Shown in pieces: positions 10,604 to 20,639 of a stretch of 64,000 nt of DNA; position 1 is the first letter of the stretch; the number at the start of each line of letters is the position of its first letter. Made by a program: the position numbers and the translations under genes. A model generated the notes under the pieces. It was not told the DNA's origin. It did no database searches and worked only from the letters and a program-made list of their open reading frames with translations. Source of the stretch: Cryptomeria japonica (lineage: Eukaryota; Streptophyta; Pinopsida; Cupressales; Cupressaceae); the NCBI RefSeq assembly GCF_030272615.1, contig NC_081405.1, positions 315,106,541 through 315,170,540 on the forward strand. Direction: 5' to 3'.

Positions 10604-11827
10604 TGTAAAGCAGAAAATTGTGATCGAACCCTAGTTGCTCTCCCCTCTTCCAACTCCAAGGAGAGAGAAGGGAGATTCACTAGGGTTGATGGTTTTCACT
10701 TAGGGGAGAGACTTTACATTCAAAAGAGGGGTTGAAACCCACCAGATCCAATCCCACACAATGCAAGATTGGATGCTAAATGTGTTTCAAGGGTTAAGAA
10801 AGCAAGGCTACCCTCTTTTGTAAAGAATGTGTATAGAAGAATTAAGCTAGGAATGCATAGAAAGTGACAAAGATTCACTTATAAACTGAGATAGGGATAT
10901 AGGATGAAGTTGCGGACCTGGAATTAGCAGTAAAATGTCGATACGGCGCTGTCCTGCAAATTTGAGCAAAAGTTGTCAAGACGATGGCGCCCGAGCGCCA
11001 TGGTCCTCCGAAAAATCCGTGAAACAAAGGGGGATCTGTTCGTCTCTGCACAAGGATTCCAGATCTTCAATTTCAGCCACGTACCTGCAACCTACACACA
11101 GAAAAGCGAAGACGATTGGGGGGTTAGGGATTAGGGGTTTGCCTTTAGGTCAAACCCCGGTTTTGGAATTAACCAAGAAATGAGCAAGTGCTGTAAATGT
11201 AAATGACTGTAAAACAAGTACTAATACCTTGTTCTAAGGATGTTTGTATCCTTATGTGTGAAGGTATAGATGTTGTATGTTGTATGTTGTAGCATGCAGT
11301 ATGTGATCTCCTCTTCAATGGTTGAATCCTTGACTTGAATGCAACACTTAGCCTTGAATGGAGACTTGGAATGAATGCTTGAATGTTTGAATGCTTGAAT
11401 GCTTGAGTATAGTTTCCACGCTTTGTACACATATCCTCTTCATGCCAAATGAGAGAGAAAAATGTAGTTTATATACTTGTCAATTAGGGCTGATAGGCTG
11501 ATTTTCCCGACCTTAGGCCGACCAGGAAAGTTTATTTTCCAAATTACAAACAAAAAGACCCGAAGTCCAAAGGAGACCGGGCCCCAAATAGGACACAGGG
11601 ACCAGGGCGCTGGGCGCCCTGGTCTTGGGGACCAGGGCGCTAGGCGCTCTGGTCCCACCTCCCGGGACAGCAGGGTGCAAGGAGGTTCAGGCCAGGGTGC
11701 TTGAAAAATGCAGTTTTCAGTGTCGTGGACAAGTTTCGGGGTCTCCATTCAGGTTGCGTGTTGCATCGCCCTCGTGAACACCGAAATGCAGTCGAAATTG
11801 CATGTGTTGCAATTTTAGGATGCTACA
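10604..11827 (-). repeat. 3' LTR of the gag-only element
   Basis: 1,224 bp. On the plus strand it begins TGTAAAGCAGAAAATTG and ends TTTTAGGATGCTACA. It has GC-rich hairpins near 11600-11655 and 10984-11002. It differs from the other LTR by about 35-40 substitutions plus one indel in the hairpin array. Confidence 0.92.
11599..11656 (-). repeat. Tandem perfect hairpins in the LTR (two units)
   Basis: GACCAGGGCGC-TGG-GCGCCCTGGTC (11600-11624) is a perfect 11-bp stem with a 3-base loop. A second unit 30 bp on (11630-11654) has one mismatch. In element orientation it lies near the start of the LTR, in the U3 part. Confidence 0.9.
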
Positions 11828-11845
11828 TTTAGCCCCCACTTTAGT
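11828..11845 (-). other. Polypurine tract of the gag-only element
   Basis: On the minus strand ACTAAAGTGGGGGCTAAA lies directly before the TGTAGC start of the 3' LTR, the expected place for plus-strand priming. Confidence 0.85.
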
Positions 11846-12571
11846 GGGAGTATAAGCGTACGCTCATACTTCCGGTAAAGTACAAGGAAACAATATTGAA
11901 AAACTTTCACCATGTCAAGGAGGCAAGATACACCAAGCCCCTAGTGAACTAAGGATCTTACGACTTGGATTGACAAAGTAAAAGGGAAGATCACGAGGGA
12001 GAACCATGACTGTCAGTAGTAAGGTTCCCTCACTATGAGTCATGCAAGAAAGATATCAAAAATTTTCAAGGCAAAGCTAAATTTGTCAAGAAATTTTCAA
12101 GTATCTTGAAAAGATATGAACGGGATGTATGCCCCCCTATGTTAAAGCGATTGCACACGCCTCACCGGGGGTGATTGCTTTAAGGTAGTGATACATATAA
12201 GAAATGAGAAAGGAAAGGAGCACGTTATCACAAGGATTTAGCCCCCAAGTGTGAGATAAGCCCAAGGATAATAGACACAAAACACAAAGCACAAGGTGAC
12301 TTCACTTTCCTCGGGGTCAGTATGTTGTATGATTATTCATGTATATCATATGTATGTATGCATAATTGTTCTTCATTCCCCAATCAAGGAAGGTCACCTA
12401 GAAGAAGGGAACACATGTGTCTTTTGAGTCAACATGAGAGAGATCGAGAGATCTCAATGCTTTGCATCGTCCTCAAGTAGACAACACTAAGGAAAACAAA
12501 TAGAAGAATGAGAATAACATATAGAAGAAGTAACACAAGAGAGGAGGAAAGAATCTGCTATGCTAATGTAA
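11846..12571 (-). other. Untranslated 3' interior of the gag-only element
   Basis: About 0.7 kb between the end of the coding region and the 3' LTR. It is rich in 'gccccc' words (for example around 12130 and 12240) with no open frame of note. A similar style of sequence is seen near 63310 in the element at the right edge. Confidence 0.6.
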
Positions 12572-15500
12572 CTAGTCTAGCACGTCATCTACCCCCCGAT
12601 CTTGCTGATCAATGTTTCGGGAAGGCAGGGAACACGCTAGAGGAGGAACATCCAACACAATAGATGGAGCTATCACAAGATCCAAACAAGGGCTATGTTC
12701 ATATCCCAAGCCACAGTGTTCTTGTCTAGGAGCTAGGATAAGTGCTTTAGAAAATTCATTAGATAAATGGTTATCAATATCAACAAGTTCATATTCACTA
12801 TCAGAAGCACGAGGAGTAACATTTTCATCATGAATAATATTTTCATCCATATCATCATCAAGATTTATAAAAATAGGATTTTTAACTCGCACAGGATCAA
12901 GACCATCATGCATCTTATGTTTAGGAGATTTAGGCTCAATTTCCGGCTGAGGAGAAAATGGAATAATGCTTGTTGAAGGTGTTTTTGGAGATTGCAAAGT
13001 TTGAGAAGCAGCTGCTTGAGCTCTAAGACGACGCTTTCATCGGCATTCACGTGCAGAACGATTTCGTCTAGTCTTAGTAGGAAGTGGAGAAGATTGAGCA
13101 GGAGGAATGTTCTCATCATTAGCACTTGGGTGTTTAGGTTGTGGTCTCTTAGGCTGGATAATAGGAGAACAAGAAGGTCTCTTCTCTCTATAAAAAGAAG
13201 GAGGAGGGACTGCTCCATACAAAGGAGGAATATTTGGTTTAGGAAGGAGACCAAGTCCATCATGACGAGGAGGTATAGGTCTACTCTTAGAAGGTTTATT
13301 AGGCATAGACATAATCACATCCATGGGAACAGGTTGGGAATCTTCTTGAGGAAAGACATTAGTTTTATCTTTCAAAAGAAGAACTTCCTTCTCAAGAATG
13401 ATAGGAATATCAAGTTTAGGTGTTCTAGGTTCACTTAGAGATAGGATCGTATCTGTTTTCCACTTTTGATAAGATTTGAAAAGATGATCACTTCGCGGAG
13501 GAAGAGATTGGAATTGTTTAGGCCAAAAGTAATCAATAGGAACGCTAGAAGTTCTTTCAGCTGGTTTAAAGAGACTATGATTGACAGTAACAACTTCACC
13601 ATTATGGGGAAATTTCAAACACTTATGAATAGGAGAAGCAATAGCTTTCATGGAAGATAGCCAAGGATAGCCAAGCTTCACACGAAATTGTTCTGAAGAT
13701 GGAATAATAGCAAAGTTCACATCAAGGGATTTGTTATGGACCTCAATAGGCAATGTAATAGAACCAATTACAGGAGAAGAAAATGCATCAAATAGTTTCA
13801 CAATCACATCTATTTTGTCATAGATCACTTGATTCAATTGCAAAGTAAAAAGAAATTCTTCAGTAATAACATTAACCATGCACGAAGGATCAATAAGCAC
13901 TCCACGGCAAGGTGTATTCTTGACTTTTGCAACTATGTATAAAGGACCATCAGGTGCCCTAATGGTTTCACTGGAATCAAATGTGATGGAAGGTTCTTTA
14001 GGGTTTTCTTGCTACTCTAAAAAGTTAATCACATTCGGAGTCATAGACACAAGACCATCAGATGAGAGAGAGGAATCATTAGTCTCAATCGCATTAGAGG
14101 TATGAGAAGGTAATGGATCAGTGAAAATCTGAAGATTTTGATTAGGGGGAGCTACAGATGTATTGCCTTTATCATTCACTCCAGAAACAAAAATAGTATT
14201 ATTATCAATCAAATCTTGAATTTTACCCTTTAAAGAAAAACATTTTTCAGTATCATGCCCAGGCTGACGATGAAATTGACAAAAAGATTTGTTATCAAAA
14301 TAAGGTGAAGTAATCTTTGCAGGATCAATTTGCCTTATAGGAGGAAGAGTAAGCACATTTTGTTCAAATAACTTATTCATAATACTATGCAATGATTCAT
14401 TCAAAGGAGTATACTTTCTTTCTTTCTTGAAAAATTTAGAAATAGGAGGCACACCTGATGCTGCATTCACATTGTTGTTGATGATGTTTTCATTGAATTT
14501 GATGGAATCTCTGTTCGGTTTAAACTTCCCAAATGGTTGTTGACTGCTATCACCCTTATCACTCGGAGCCATAGGATGTGATTGTTCCATTTGACTCACA
14601 GTCAGTTGATAATTGTGAAGAGTTGCACACAACTGTTGGAAAGAAGTAAACTTAGAAAACAGAAGTTTGTCTCGAATGTCTTTTTGTAAATTAGAAATAA
14701 AGATTCTTTGAATATCATTGTCAGGCACTGGAAAAGAAATTTGAGCATACAAATGCTTATATCTACCAATGAAATCAGTCACTTTTTCTTTAACACCTTG
14801 TTTACAATGCATTAAATCAATCAAAGTAACTTTAGGACTTATATTGTTTTGAAATTGTTGAATGAAAGCATTTGCAAGTTGTTCGAAAGAAGTAATAGAA
14901 TAAGAAGGCAACGAGCAATACCATTGTAGGGCTTTGTCTCTTAATGTTCTAGTGAACAGTTTTGCAAGCAACCTTTGGTCATAAGCAAAATCAGTACATA
15001 TTGTTTGAAAAGTCTTAACATGTGTTAGAGGATCACCTTTACCACTATAAAGCTCCAAATGCGGGATTTCAACATGTTTAGGAGGGATAGCTCAAACAAT
15101 TTCAAGAGAAAGTGGGCTCGCAACATCAAATGTGGGCACACTAAACTTAGATTGATTCATAGAGGCAATTTGTTGTTGTAAAGAAGAGACAGTTTGTGCA
15201 AGATTGTTAATGGTCGCTTCAGTCGAAGAATTCATATTAGATGTGTTAGATTGAGATGGAGGTGTTATGTTATTGAAAGAAGGTAGAGAGTAAGGTGGTG
15301 GGACCCTATGATAGTCAGTCATAGGAGATGATTGGACAAGAGGAACACTACAAGGAGGAATGGAATGATTGAATGAATTGCCCCCTTGCGTCATGTTCAT
15401 TTGTGGAGATATAATAGGGACACTCATTGAAGGAATGAATGAAGAAATCGGATTGAATGAAGGAAGAGGGTTGATTGAAGAAGAGGGATTGCCCCCATGA

Positions 15501-16006
15501 TTTCTGATCATAGGAGGAATTTCTTGTATTGAAGTAGTCATTATGTTTGATGTAAAGGTAGGTATAGAAGTCATCAAAGGAATAGAATGATTGACTTGAG
15601 TAGGAGGTTGTGTATAACCTAAGGTTTCAGCACAACTCTTCATAGGCATCACATTCGAATCCACAATGTGTGCAATACCATGCAAAATATCAATTCCATT
15701 CTTATCACTTTGAAGCATACGTTTTAGACCCTCAATTAAAGGAAGAGCTTGACTATCAGGGTATTCTTGAGACATCCATTATCGAAAATCGTCAAATTGG
15801 TTATCCAATTTTGAAAGTTGTTCTACAAAAACCTCATGGAGAGCTTCTTCATCAGTAAGAGGATTAGAGGAATTACCCATGTCCTCGTTAAAAAGGCTAT
15901 TCAAATTAGGTTCCATCTCCTCGGTAATTAAACCTCGGAAAGACTTAATTCTACGGCTTCGTCTAACGGGAATAGTGTAAGTAGGGCTTATTGTTGTAAA
16001 ACTCAT
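12572..16006 (-). pseudogene. Gag-protease-like polyprotein of the gag-only element
   Basis: One reading frame of 1,144 codons plus stop runs from ATG at 16006 to 12572. It is broken only by four nonsense codons: TAA 15779-15781, TGA 15092-15094, TAG 14012-14014 and TGA 13037-13039; there is no frameshift. In order it has a basic N-terminus, a Ser/Pro/Asn-rich stretch (15775-15092), and a retrotransposon-gag domain (about 15058-14580, with ALQWYCSLPSYSI and FEQLANAFIQQF). A CHHC knuckle CQFHRQPGHDTEKC follows (about 14285-14245), then a retropepsin-like motif GVLIDPSCMVNVI (about 13905), where DPS replaces D-T/S-G. The C-terminus is Pro-rich and acidic. Gag would form the particle; the altered active site may mean the protease is inactive or only structural. 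Confidence 0.88.
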
Positions 16007-16057
16007 GCACTAGAGAGAGAGAGAAGATTTTGAATTTTAGAGGTAGCAATTTTCAGT

Positions 16058-16214
16058 AAAATCAGCCAATCTTCTGGATTTAAGCTGTTAAATATAATCA
16101 AGACAATCTCCCGAAATTTCAGAAAAAATGTCAGGGACCGTGGCGCTTCGGAGTGCACACGGTCCCGGCAACTTTTTTCGAAATTTGCAGGGATGAAAGG
16201 TATGATGATTTTAA
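16058..16214 (-). repeat. Leader direct repeat, copy A
   Basis: Shares AAAATCAGCCAA, CTCCCGAAATTTCA, AAAAAATGTC, GGAGTGCACACGGTCC, CAACTTTTTTC and CAGGGATGAAAG in the same order with 16682-16837 (offset 624, dropping to about 622). Confidence 0.88.
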
Positions 16215-16681
16215 AGCTAATCTGAAAAAATTGAGTGATTTTACGATCTGTAAATAGGCCAAATTAAAGTTGCAATCTCAAAATTGAACCCTACCAAGAT
16301 TGTCGAAAAATGCAAAATTTGAATTTTGAAAAAGAGAGGGAAACTGAAATTTTGAATTTTATGATTTTAGAGGGAATACCAAAAGCAATGCAAGTTTTGA
16401 AATTTAAAAATTGACTCAATTTCACACAAAATTCAATTTTGAAAGCGGAAATCAAAGTTGTTGTAATTAAGCACTTAATTTCAAAAGTCACAAATTGCAA
16501 GAATTTGAATAAAGCACTAAAATTTCGAATGAATGCAAACACACTTTTCAGATTCAGGACTGTAAGAAACACAATTTTGACACAAAATTTCAGTTTCAAT
16601 GATTTTTGAATGTTTAGAAGCCTTAATCCAAGCAATCACAAGACCAACTTTGATTGTAATTTTGAAGGTGTTAAAATTGAT

Positions 16682-16837
16682 AAAATCAGCCAAAATTCTG
16701 GATTTTAGTAGGAAAATACAGTAAGATCTAGCTCCCGAAATTTCAAAAAAAATGTCGGGGACGATGGTGCTCGGAGTGCACACGGTCCTCGCAACTTTTT
16801 TCCAAATTTTCAGGGATGAAAGATATTGTGATTTTAT
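16682..16837 (-). repeat. Leader direct repeat, copy B
   Basis: Partner of 16058-16214. The GC-rich middle of both copies resembles the LTR module around 10980-11005 (gtcc/ggac flanking a gcgc-type hairpin), so the same module may have spread within the element. Confidence 0.88.
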
Positions 16838-17170
16838 TGCGGAATCCAAAGTTACAGCTGATTTGGAGATGTTTTGATCAGTGAAATTGTCAGACAAAGG
16901 TTGAATCAAGAGGGTTTCAAAAATTAGGGTTTTGACACTTGACCACTTAATTTTCAAAATTAAAGCATAGATATGAATTGATAATTTGTAATAGAAGGGC
17001 AGATCTGAAACAAGCATTAATAATTAAACATTTCACAAGTTCAATTACTAAAAAGAAATTTTAGGGTTTTTATGCAATTAACCTCTAAAATTTTGCAAAA
17101 GATCAAACATGGAAATGTAATCAAGGAATCCAATTTTCAGATCTAATTATGAATAATCAAAAAGGATGTT

Positions 17171-17186
17171 CACGTCGGGTTCACCA
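17171..17186 (-). other. Primer-binding-like site of the gag-only element
   Basis: On the minus strand TGGTGAACCCGACGTG lies three bases after the TTTACA end of the 5' LTR. The TGG start and position fit a tRNA-primed PBS; I cannot name the tRNA. Confidence 0.65.
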
Positions 17187-17189
17187 AAA

Positions 17190-18428
17190 TGTAAAGCGGA
17201 AAATCGTGATCAAACCCTAGTTGCTCTCCCCTCTTCCAACTCCAAGGAGAGAGAAGGGAGATTCACTAGGGTTGATGGTTTTCACTTAGGGGAGAGACTT
17301 TACATTCAAAAGAGGGGTTGAAACCCACAAGATCCAATCCCACACAATGCAAGATTGGATGCTAAATGTGTTTCAAGGGTTAAGAAAGCAAGGCTACCCT
17401 CTTTTGTAAAGAATGTGTATAGAAGAATTAAGCTAGGAATGCATAGAAAGTGACAAAGATTCGCTTATAAACTGAGATAGGGATATAGGATGAAGCTGCG
17501 GACCTGGAATTAGCAGCAAAATGTCGATACGGTGCTGTCCTGCAAATTTGAGCAAAAGTTGTCGGGACATTGGTGCCCGAGCGCCACGGTCCTCCAAAAA
17601 ATCTGCGAAATGAAGGGGGATCTGTTCGTCTCTGCACAAGGATTCCAGATCTTCAATTTCAGCCGCGTACCTGCAACCTACACACAGAAAAGCGAAGACG
17701 ATTGGGGGGTTAGGGATTAGGGGTTTGCGTTTAGGTCAAACCCTGGTTTTGGAATTAACCAAGAAATGAGCAAGTGCTGTAAATGTAAATGACTGTAAAA
17801 CAAGTACTAATACCTTGTTCTAAGGATGTTTGTATCCTTATGTGCAAAGGTATAGATGTTGTATGTTGTATGTTGTAGCATGCAGTATGTGATCTCCTCT
17901 TCAATGGTTGAATCCTTGACTTGAATGCAACACTTAGCCTTGAATGGAGACTTGGAATGAATGCTTGAATGTTTGAATGCTTGAATGCTTGAGTATAGTT
18001 TCCACGCTTTGTACACATATCCTCTTCATGCCAAATGAGAGAGAAAAATGTAGTTTATATACTTGTCAATTAGGGCTGATAGGCTGATTTTCCCGACCTT
18101 AGGCCGACCAGGAAAGTTTATTTTCCAAATTGCAAACAAAAAGACCCGAAGTCCAAAGGAGACCGGGCCCAAAATAGGACCCAGCGCCCTGGTCCTGGGG
18201 ACCAGGGCACTGGGCGCCCTGGTCTTGAAGGACCAGGGCGCTGGGCGCTCTGGTCCCACCTCCCGGGACAGCAGGGTGCAAGGAGGTTCAGGCCAGGGTG
18301 CTTGAAAAATGTAGTTTTCAGTGTCGTGGACAAGTTTCGAGGTTTCCATTCAGGTTGCGTGTTGCGTCGCCCTCGTGAAGACCGAAATGCAGTCGAAATT
18401 GCAAGTGTCGCAATTTTAGGACGCTACA
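17190..18428 (-). repeat. 5' LTR of the gag-only element
   Basis: 1,239 bp, the partner of 10604-11827. On the plus strand it begins TGTAAAGCGGAAAATCG and ends TTTTAGGACGCTACA. The hairpin array differs in copy number from the other LTR. Confidence 0.92.
18179..18257 (-). repeat. Tandem hairpins in the LTR (expanded array)
   Basis: Here the GACCAGGGCGC/GCGCCCTGGTC motif is present in about two and a half units, with an extra GCGCCCTGGTCC arm at the left; the other LTR has two. LTRs are identical at insertion, so the array changed afterwards, or through recombination with another copy. Confidence 0.85.
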
Positions 18429-18433
18429 GTAGT
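18429..18433 (+). repeat. Target-site duplication GTAGT (right copy)
   Basis: Exact repeat of 10599-10603. The copia-1 LTR resumes here. Confidence 0.92.
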
Positions 18434-19523
18434 ATTCTGGTGTTTGATCCGTTGTGCTCTGGTATGATCATATCTTGTATTGTAGATTTGGGAGAATGTT
18501 TGGGATGTTCATGTGTATCTTCATTTTAGATGGTTTCTAATTTCATGCTTTGCAAGCTATCTTTCTTGTCCGAGTTGTTGTTAGGTAATCTTCAATGTTA
18601 GCTTGTTGATCAATGAGATTTGAATAAGTGGTGTCGGTGCAGCTATTGCAGATGGTTCTAATGTTCTTGCTGGTGTTTCCTAATCGTGTCCTATTTGTTT
18701 TGATGATATGCATTGATTATTGTGTGTGTTGTTGATGATCTTATAGACCCGGTGATATTCTTCATGTTGTGTAGTATATTGGGTGGTGTAATGTGTTTTG
18801 GTTGATCTTGGCGACATTTTTGATGGTGGTGCATGTTTGAGGAGTTTATTTAGGTCCATGTTATGTTGTCTATGATATTGTATTGGTCTAGTGGTTGATT
18901 TATGTATCGTGTGATGTAATTTTTTAATTAGGTGTTAAGGGTTTGGTCGACCTTGTAGTCAAGGTTGATGAATTGTATAAATGGGTGTAGTATTCACGTA
19001 ATTTGGTAGTTGTTGTTGATTGTACATTATTAGAGCATAGTGTATGTGTGATCAAGTGAATTAATATTTTGGTGTGGTGTATTGAGTAGAGATTGGTGAA
19101 GGGCAGACATATGAGCTTAACCAAAACTGTCATAAGGCATTAAGAGATGTTATTTTTGCAGTTCATCTTAACTAGATTGTAGTCTGAATATTTTTGTAAG
19201 GTAGTAAACCTTCCCAGAGGGTTCTAGCCTTCTAAGTCATTGTAATTTGAGCACTGAGCTCTATACAGTGTGCCTAAATGCATGTGCATTCCCCATTGTA
19301 ATATCTACACATACTACTGCAGAGTATCATCTTATTGTGGGTAGGTCCCACTGTAGTTTTTCACTTAACTGGGTTTTTCACATAAAAAATATTGGTGTTA
19401 TGTGTGTTGTTGTTATTATTGTTAACTTTCTTTTTTCTGCAATTGATCAAATTTGAGATTGTGCTTAATCTATTTAATCTAATGAAAATTGATTCACCTT
19501 TTCCTTCCTTGTTGTTGCCAACA
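18434..19523 (+). repeat. 5' LTR of copia-1, right part
   Basis: Continues the LTR after the nested insertion and ends in GTTGTTGCCAACA just before the PBS. From about 18750 to the end it matches the truncated 3' LTR at 22880-23656. Middle words such as AAGTGGTGTCGGTGC also occur in the copia-2 and copia-3 LTRs, showing one related family. Confidence 0.85.
18976..18982 (+). promoter_or_regulatory. TATA box of the copia-1 LTR
   Basis: TATAAAT in GAATTGTATAAATGGGTG. The equivalent in the 3' LTR is at 23090-23096, and the related copia LTRs carry it at 47612, 51775 and 55652. Confidence 0.6.
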
Positions 19524-19525
19524 TG

Positions 19526-19537
19526 TTGTATCAGAGC
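19526..19537 (+). other. Primer-binding site of copia-1
   Basis: TTGTATCAGAGC, one change from the standard TGGTATCAGAGC (initiator Met tRNA), two bases after the LTR. Confidence 0.8.
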
Positions 19538-19579
19538 TAGATCCTTGAGAAGAAGATTAATCGCCTGAGGAGATCTGGG

Positions 19580-20570
19580 ATGGAAACCTATGTGTTCAAG
19601 AAGGAGAGTCCTAGTTTTGATAAAAATATTTATAATTTATGGAAGGATCAGACGGAGGTTCACTTGAAGTGTCTTGGAAAAGATTATTGGAAGATTACAA
19701 AGAATGTTTTCAATGTTCCTGTGAATGGACCCATTACTACTAATGAAATCAAGGAAGTTGAACATAACATACAAGCTAAGGAAGCATTGCCGAGTGCCTT
19801 GACTGATTTAGAGATAACTAATGTGATGGGACTTCAGACTACACATGAGATATGGAAAAAACTAGAGGTCTTATATGAAGGAGATGCACAAGTTAAAGTT
19901 GCTAAGTTGCAGAGTTTGAAAGGAAAATATGAGACATTGAAGATGGGAAAAGATGAGAATATAACTTTCTTTATGGCTAAAGTGAATGGACTTGTTATGA
20001 ATATCAGATGTGTAGTTGGAAATCTTGAGGAAGATGAGATCAAGTTGCTAAGGTGTTGAGATCCTTGCCTTATGCTTATAAAGAAAAATTTGCTGCTATT
20101 GATGACATCCAAAGTGTGACTACTATGACTGGAGATATGTTGGTTGGTAAGTTGGTTGCATTTGAGTTGAGCGAATTTGGAGAATCACATGGTAAAATAT
20201 GAACTGCATTTAAAGCCTCTATATCTGGGAAGCAGTTGTATGATCTGGGAGAGAGTTCATCTACAGTTTCTAGATATGAAATAGAGATGAGAGAGATGGA
20301 AGAGCAAGACAAATAATTGGATGAGCTTGAATCACTTATTGCTTGAGGATTGCCTAAGGGAGCCGGTAAGTATGATGGAAAGTTACCTTTGAAATGCTTC
20401 TCTTGTAATAAGATAGAACATTTCACTTCTAGGTGTCCTAAAATAATGTCTAGGTATGATAAGCATGAAAGACATGATATATTTGATAAGAATGATAGAT
20501 ATGATAAGCATAATAATTTTATTGCTATCAATGGAAATTTAGGAGAAATTTGTATTTATTTCTATCAAGG
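19580..20570 (+). pseudogene. Copia-1 gag with zinc knuckle
   Basis: Nucleocapsid/particle protein of a Ty1/copia element. The ATG at 19580 (METYVFKKESPSF) follows the PBS by about 40 bases. Residues 1-160 are a UBN2-type copia gag (NIYNLWKDQTEVHLK, EIWKKLEVLYEGD, KVAKLQSLKGKYETLK). A frameshift at about 20046 moves the frame; after it come KVLRSLPYAYKEKF and then stops (one after HGKI, one in EEQDK, one after ESLIA). The zinc knuckle CFSCNKIEHFTSRC (about 20395-20437) is an intact CX2CX4HX4C. Not functional. Confidence 0.85.
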
Positions 20571-20639
20571 AAGATGATCTGGTATCCAGTGAATCCTACA
20601 AGCTGCATTGTTGAGGAGAAATCTTTGGTTGCTAAGATT

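Larger units (their letters stand above)
16007..17189 (-). other. 5' leader of the gag-only element
   Basis: Long untranslated leader between the PBS and the gag ATG. It contains a pair of direct repeats (see 16058-16214 and 16682-16837). No significant frame. Near the gag start the plus strand has a short GA run (16013-16024). Confidence 0.7.
10604..18428 (-). mobile_element. Gag-only LTR retrotransposon (TR-GAG-like), nested in the copia-1 LTR
   Basis: A 7,825-bp element on the minus strand with both LTRs (17190-18428 is the 5' LTR; 10604-11827 the 3' LTR), canonical TG...CA ends (TGTAGC...TTTACA), a perfect 5-bp duplication, a PBS-like site and a polypurine tract. The single coding region (16006 down to 12572) has a gag domain, a CHHC knuckle and a protease-like motif. 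No RT, RNase H or integrase is seen anywhere in the 5.4-kb interior. It would therefore depend on another element for copying and integration. The LTRs are about 97% identical by eye. The gag resembles Ty3/gypsy gag (retrotransposon-gag family), which suggests a gypsy-type helper. Confidence 0.9.

Noticed and set aside
11169-11748. Frames inside both LTRs of the gag-only element (also 17755-18349)
   Set aside because: Present in both LTRs because the LTRs are copies; they cross the hairpin array and have no domain.
12612-13438. Plus-strand frames opposite the gag gene (Arg/Ser-rich)
   Set aside because: Antisense shadows of the minus-strand gag-protease frame.
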